From the NCBI GenBank assembly GCA_029266295.1, contig JAQSXD010000306.1:1-5193 (forward strand): a DNA stretch of 5,193 bases. The letters run 5' to 3'. Shown piece after piece: positions 4,886 through 5,193 of this stretch. The stretch comes from Bacillota bacterium. Lineage in GTDB: Bacteria; Bacillota; Clostridia; Peptostreptococcales; Anaerovoracaceae. The notes beneath the pieces were generated by a model that worked only from the letters and a program-made list of their open reading frames with translations, was not told the DNA's origin and searched no databases. Within the stretch, counting starts at the first letter, position 1. Every line of letters begins with the position of its first letter. Position numbers and translations under genes: made by a program.

Positions 4886-4914
4886 TTTATACTGTTTTCA
4901 AAAAAACTTAGCAA
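4886..4914 (-). promoter_or_regulatory. Candidate proximal promoter of the ferredoxin operon
   Basis: On the minus strand, TTGCTA (4914-4909) and TATAAA (4891-4886) are separated by exactly 17 bp. This gives a predicted start near 4879 and a leader of about 30 nt. It looks like an ordinary housekeeping promoter and would act in addition to the upstream dyad promoter. It overlaps an AT-rich hairpin (4895-4902 with 4917-4924). Confidence 0.4.
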
Positions 4915-4941
4915 TATTTGAAAATCGTATTCAGTGTCTCT

Positions 4942-4982
4942 ATTGTATAGAAAGAAACGGTTACGTTCTGTGACCATATCAC
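4942..4982 (-). promoter_or_regulatory. Distal promoter of the ferredoxin operon with dyad operator
   Basis: On the minus strand the dyad GTGATATGGTCAC (4982-4970) is followed after 20 nt by TATACAATAGAGACA (4949-4935), with -10 TACAAT at 4947-4942. The same layout occurs at the thioredoxin promoter. There is no -35 box. The dyad is centred about 41 bp upstream of the predicted start near 4935. TGTGA and TCACA half-sites separated by five bases (4969-4983) make it a perfect inverted repeat. Confidence 0.65.
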
Positions 4983-4989
4983 AAAGAAA

Positions 4990-5032
4990 CCGGATACGCA
5001 GCATGATGTTTTCCATCATACTGCGTATCCGG
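4990..5032 (-). terminator. Hairpin terminator of the S8 peptidase gene
   Basis: CCGGATACGCAG (4990-5001) pairs perfectly with CTGCGTATCCGG (5021-5032). After one mismatch the stem continues for six more base pairs (5003-5008 with 5014-5019) around a TTTTC loop. On the minus strand TTTCTTTG follows the stem. It begins 8 nt after the peptidase stop. Confidence 0.8.
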
Positions 5033-5040
5033 CCTGTTTC

Positions 5041-5193
5041 TTATACCTCCCGCATGAGACTGAAGGTCTGTATCAGGTTCAAGGTGCCATATCCCCATTG
5101 CTGGTTTGGATAGGTAATCGTCTCACTTCTTGAGCAGCCTCTGATGAGATAAGCTCTGATATGATAGGTACTCATGGAAACCTCGTTTCCTCG
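5041..5193 (-). CDS. Subtilisin-like (S8) serine peptidase, C-terminal 50 residues (5' part outside window)
   Basis: The frame is open at the right edge and ends at TAA (5043-5041). The visible residues include S-T-Y-H-I-R-A-Y-L-I-R-G, then Y-P-N-Q-Q-W-G-Y-G-T-L-N-L-I-Q-T-F and a short tail S-L-M-R-E-V. In Clostridia, the pattern Y-L-I-R-G-A followed by Y-P-N-x-x-W-G-Y-G-x-L-D near the C-terminus is typical of S8 peptidases of the Csp-like group, some of which process the cortex lytic enzyme during spore germination. Here the usual Asp is Asn and the usual Ala after RG is Cys. The catalytic Asp/His/Ser residues are outside the window, so activity cannot be judged. The family assignment rests on this short tail. 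The gene is followed by its own terminator and is probably independent of the ferredoxin operon. Confidence 0.75.
   Translation of the reverse strand, partial: RGNEVSMSTYHIRAYLIRGCSRSETITYPNQQWGYGTLNLIQTFSLMREV

Noticed and set aside
4626..4973. Open frame of 115 codons on the + strand
   Set aside because: It is antisense to the ferredoxin-like gene, whose cysteine motifs are unmistakable, and it runs through two promoter candidates.
1..5193. Mobile element, phage, CRISPR array or defence system
   Set aside because: I found no transposase, integrase, terminal inverted repeats, spaced repeat array or defence-type domains. All recognisable genes are ordinary chromosomal families.

Overview
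The window looks like a chromosomal segment of a spore-forming, Gram-positive anaerobe of the class Clostridia. The reasons are strong AGGAGG-type ribosome binding sites, TATAAT-like -10 boxes, a Csp-like subtilase end, a small ferredoxin plus DUF6132-type membrane protein pair, and moderate GC content. The exact genus cannot be read from the sequence. I see no transposase, integrase, phage gene, tRNA, rRNA or CRISPR array.

Layout from left to right. (1) The 3' end of an alanine racemase gene (alr, + strand) stops at 406 and converges, across a shared hairpin terminator, on a two-gene minus-strand operon. That operon encodes a small exported, probably lipid-anchored acidic protein (1530 to 1144) and then a secreted coiled-coil protein (1088 to 510). 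(2) Divergent from it is a two-component system on the + strand: an OmpR/PhoB-type response regulator (1698-2393) overlapping a membrane histidine kinase (2380-3792), closed by a strong terminator. The divergent intergenic region carries GG dinucleotides at an exact 11-bp period, the usual spacing for tandem binding of OmpR-family regulators. I infer that the regulator controls itself and the exported-protein operon. (3) A thioredoxin gene (3984-4295) has its own promoter. (4) Convergent to it is a minus-strand operon of a small two-cluster ferredoxin-like protein (4849 to 4604) and a 54-residue DUF6132-type membrane protein (4593 to 4429). (5) At the right edge is the C-terminal end of a subtilisin-like (S8) peptidase on the minus strand.

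The most interesting signal is regulatory. The thioredoxin promoter and a promoter upstream of the ferredoxin operon, about 1.1 kb apart and on opposite strands, share a 13-bp dyad GTGATWWRGTYAC. In both cases a 19-20 nt gap follows, and then a nearly identical -10/start region, TATAYAATAGAGACA. Neither has a recognisable -35 box, and in both the dyad is centred near -40/-41, where CRP/FNR-type activators typically bind. A third copy of the dyad lies 41 bp upstream of the thioredoxin copy, inside the stem of the kinase terminator. I infer that thioredoxin, the ferredoxin-like protein and the DUF6132 protein form a small co-regulated redox module.
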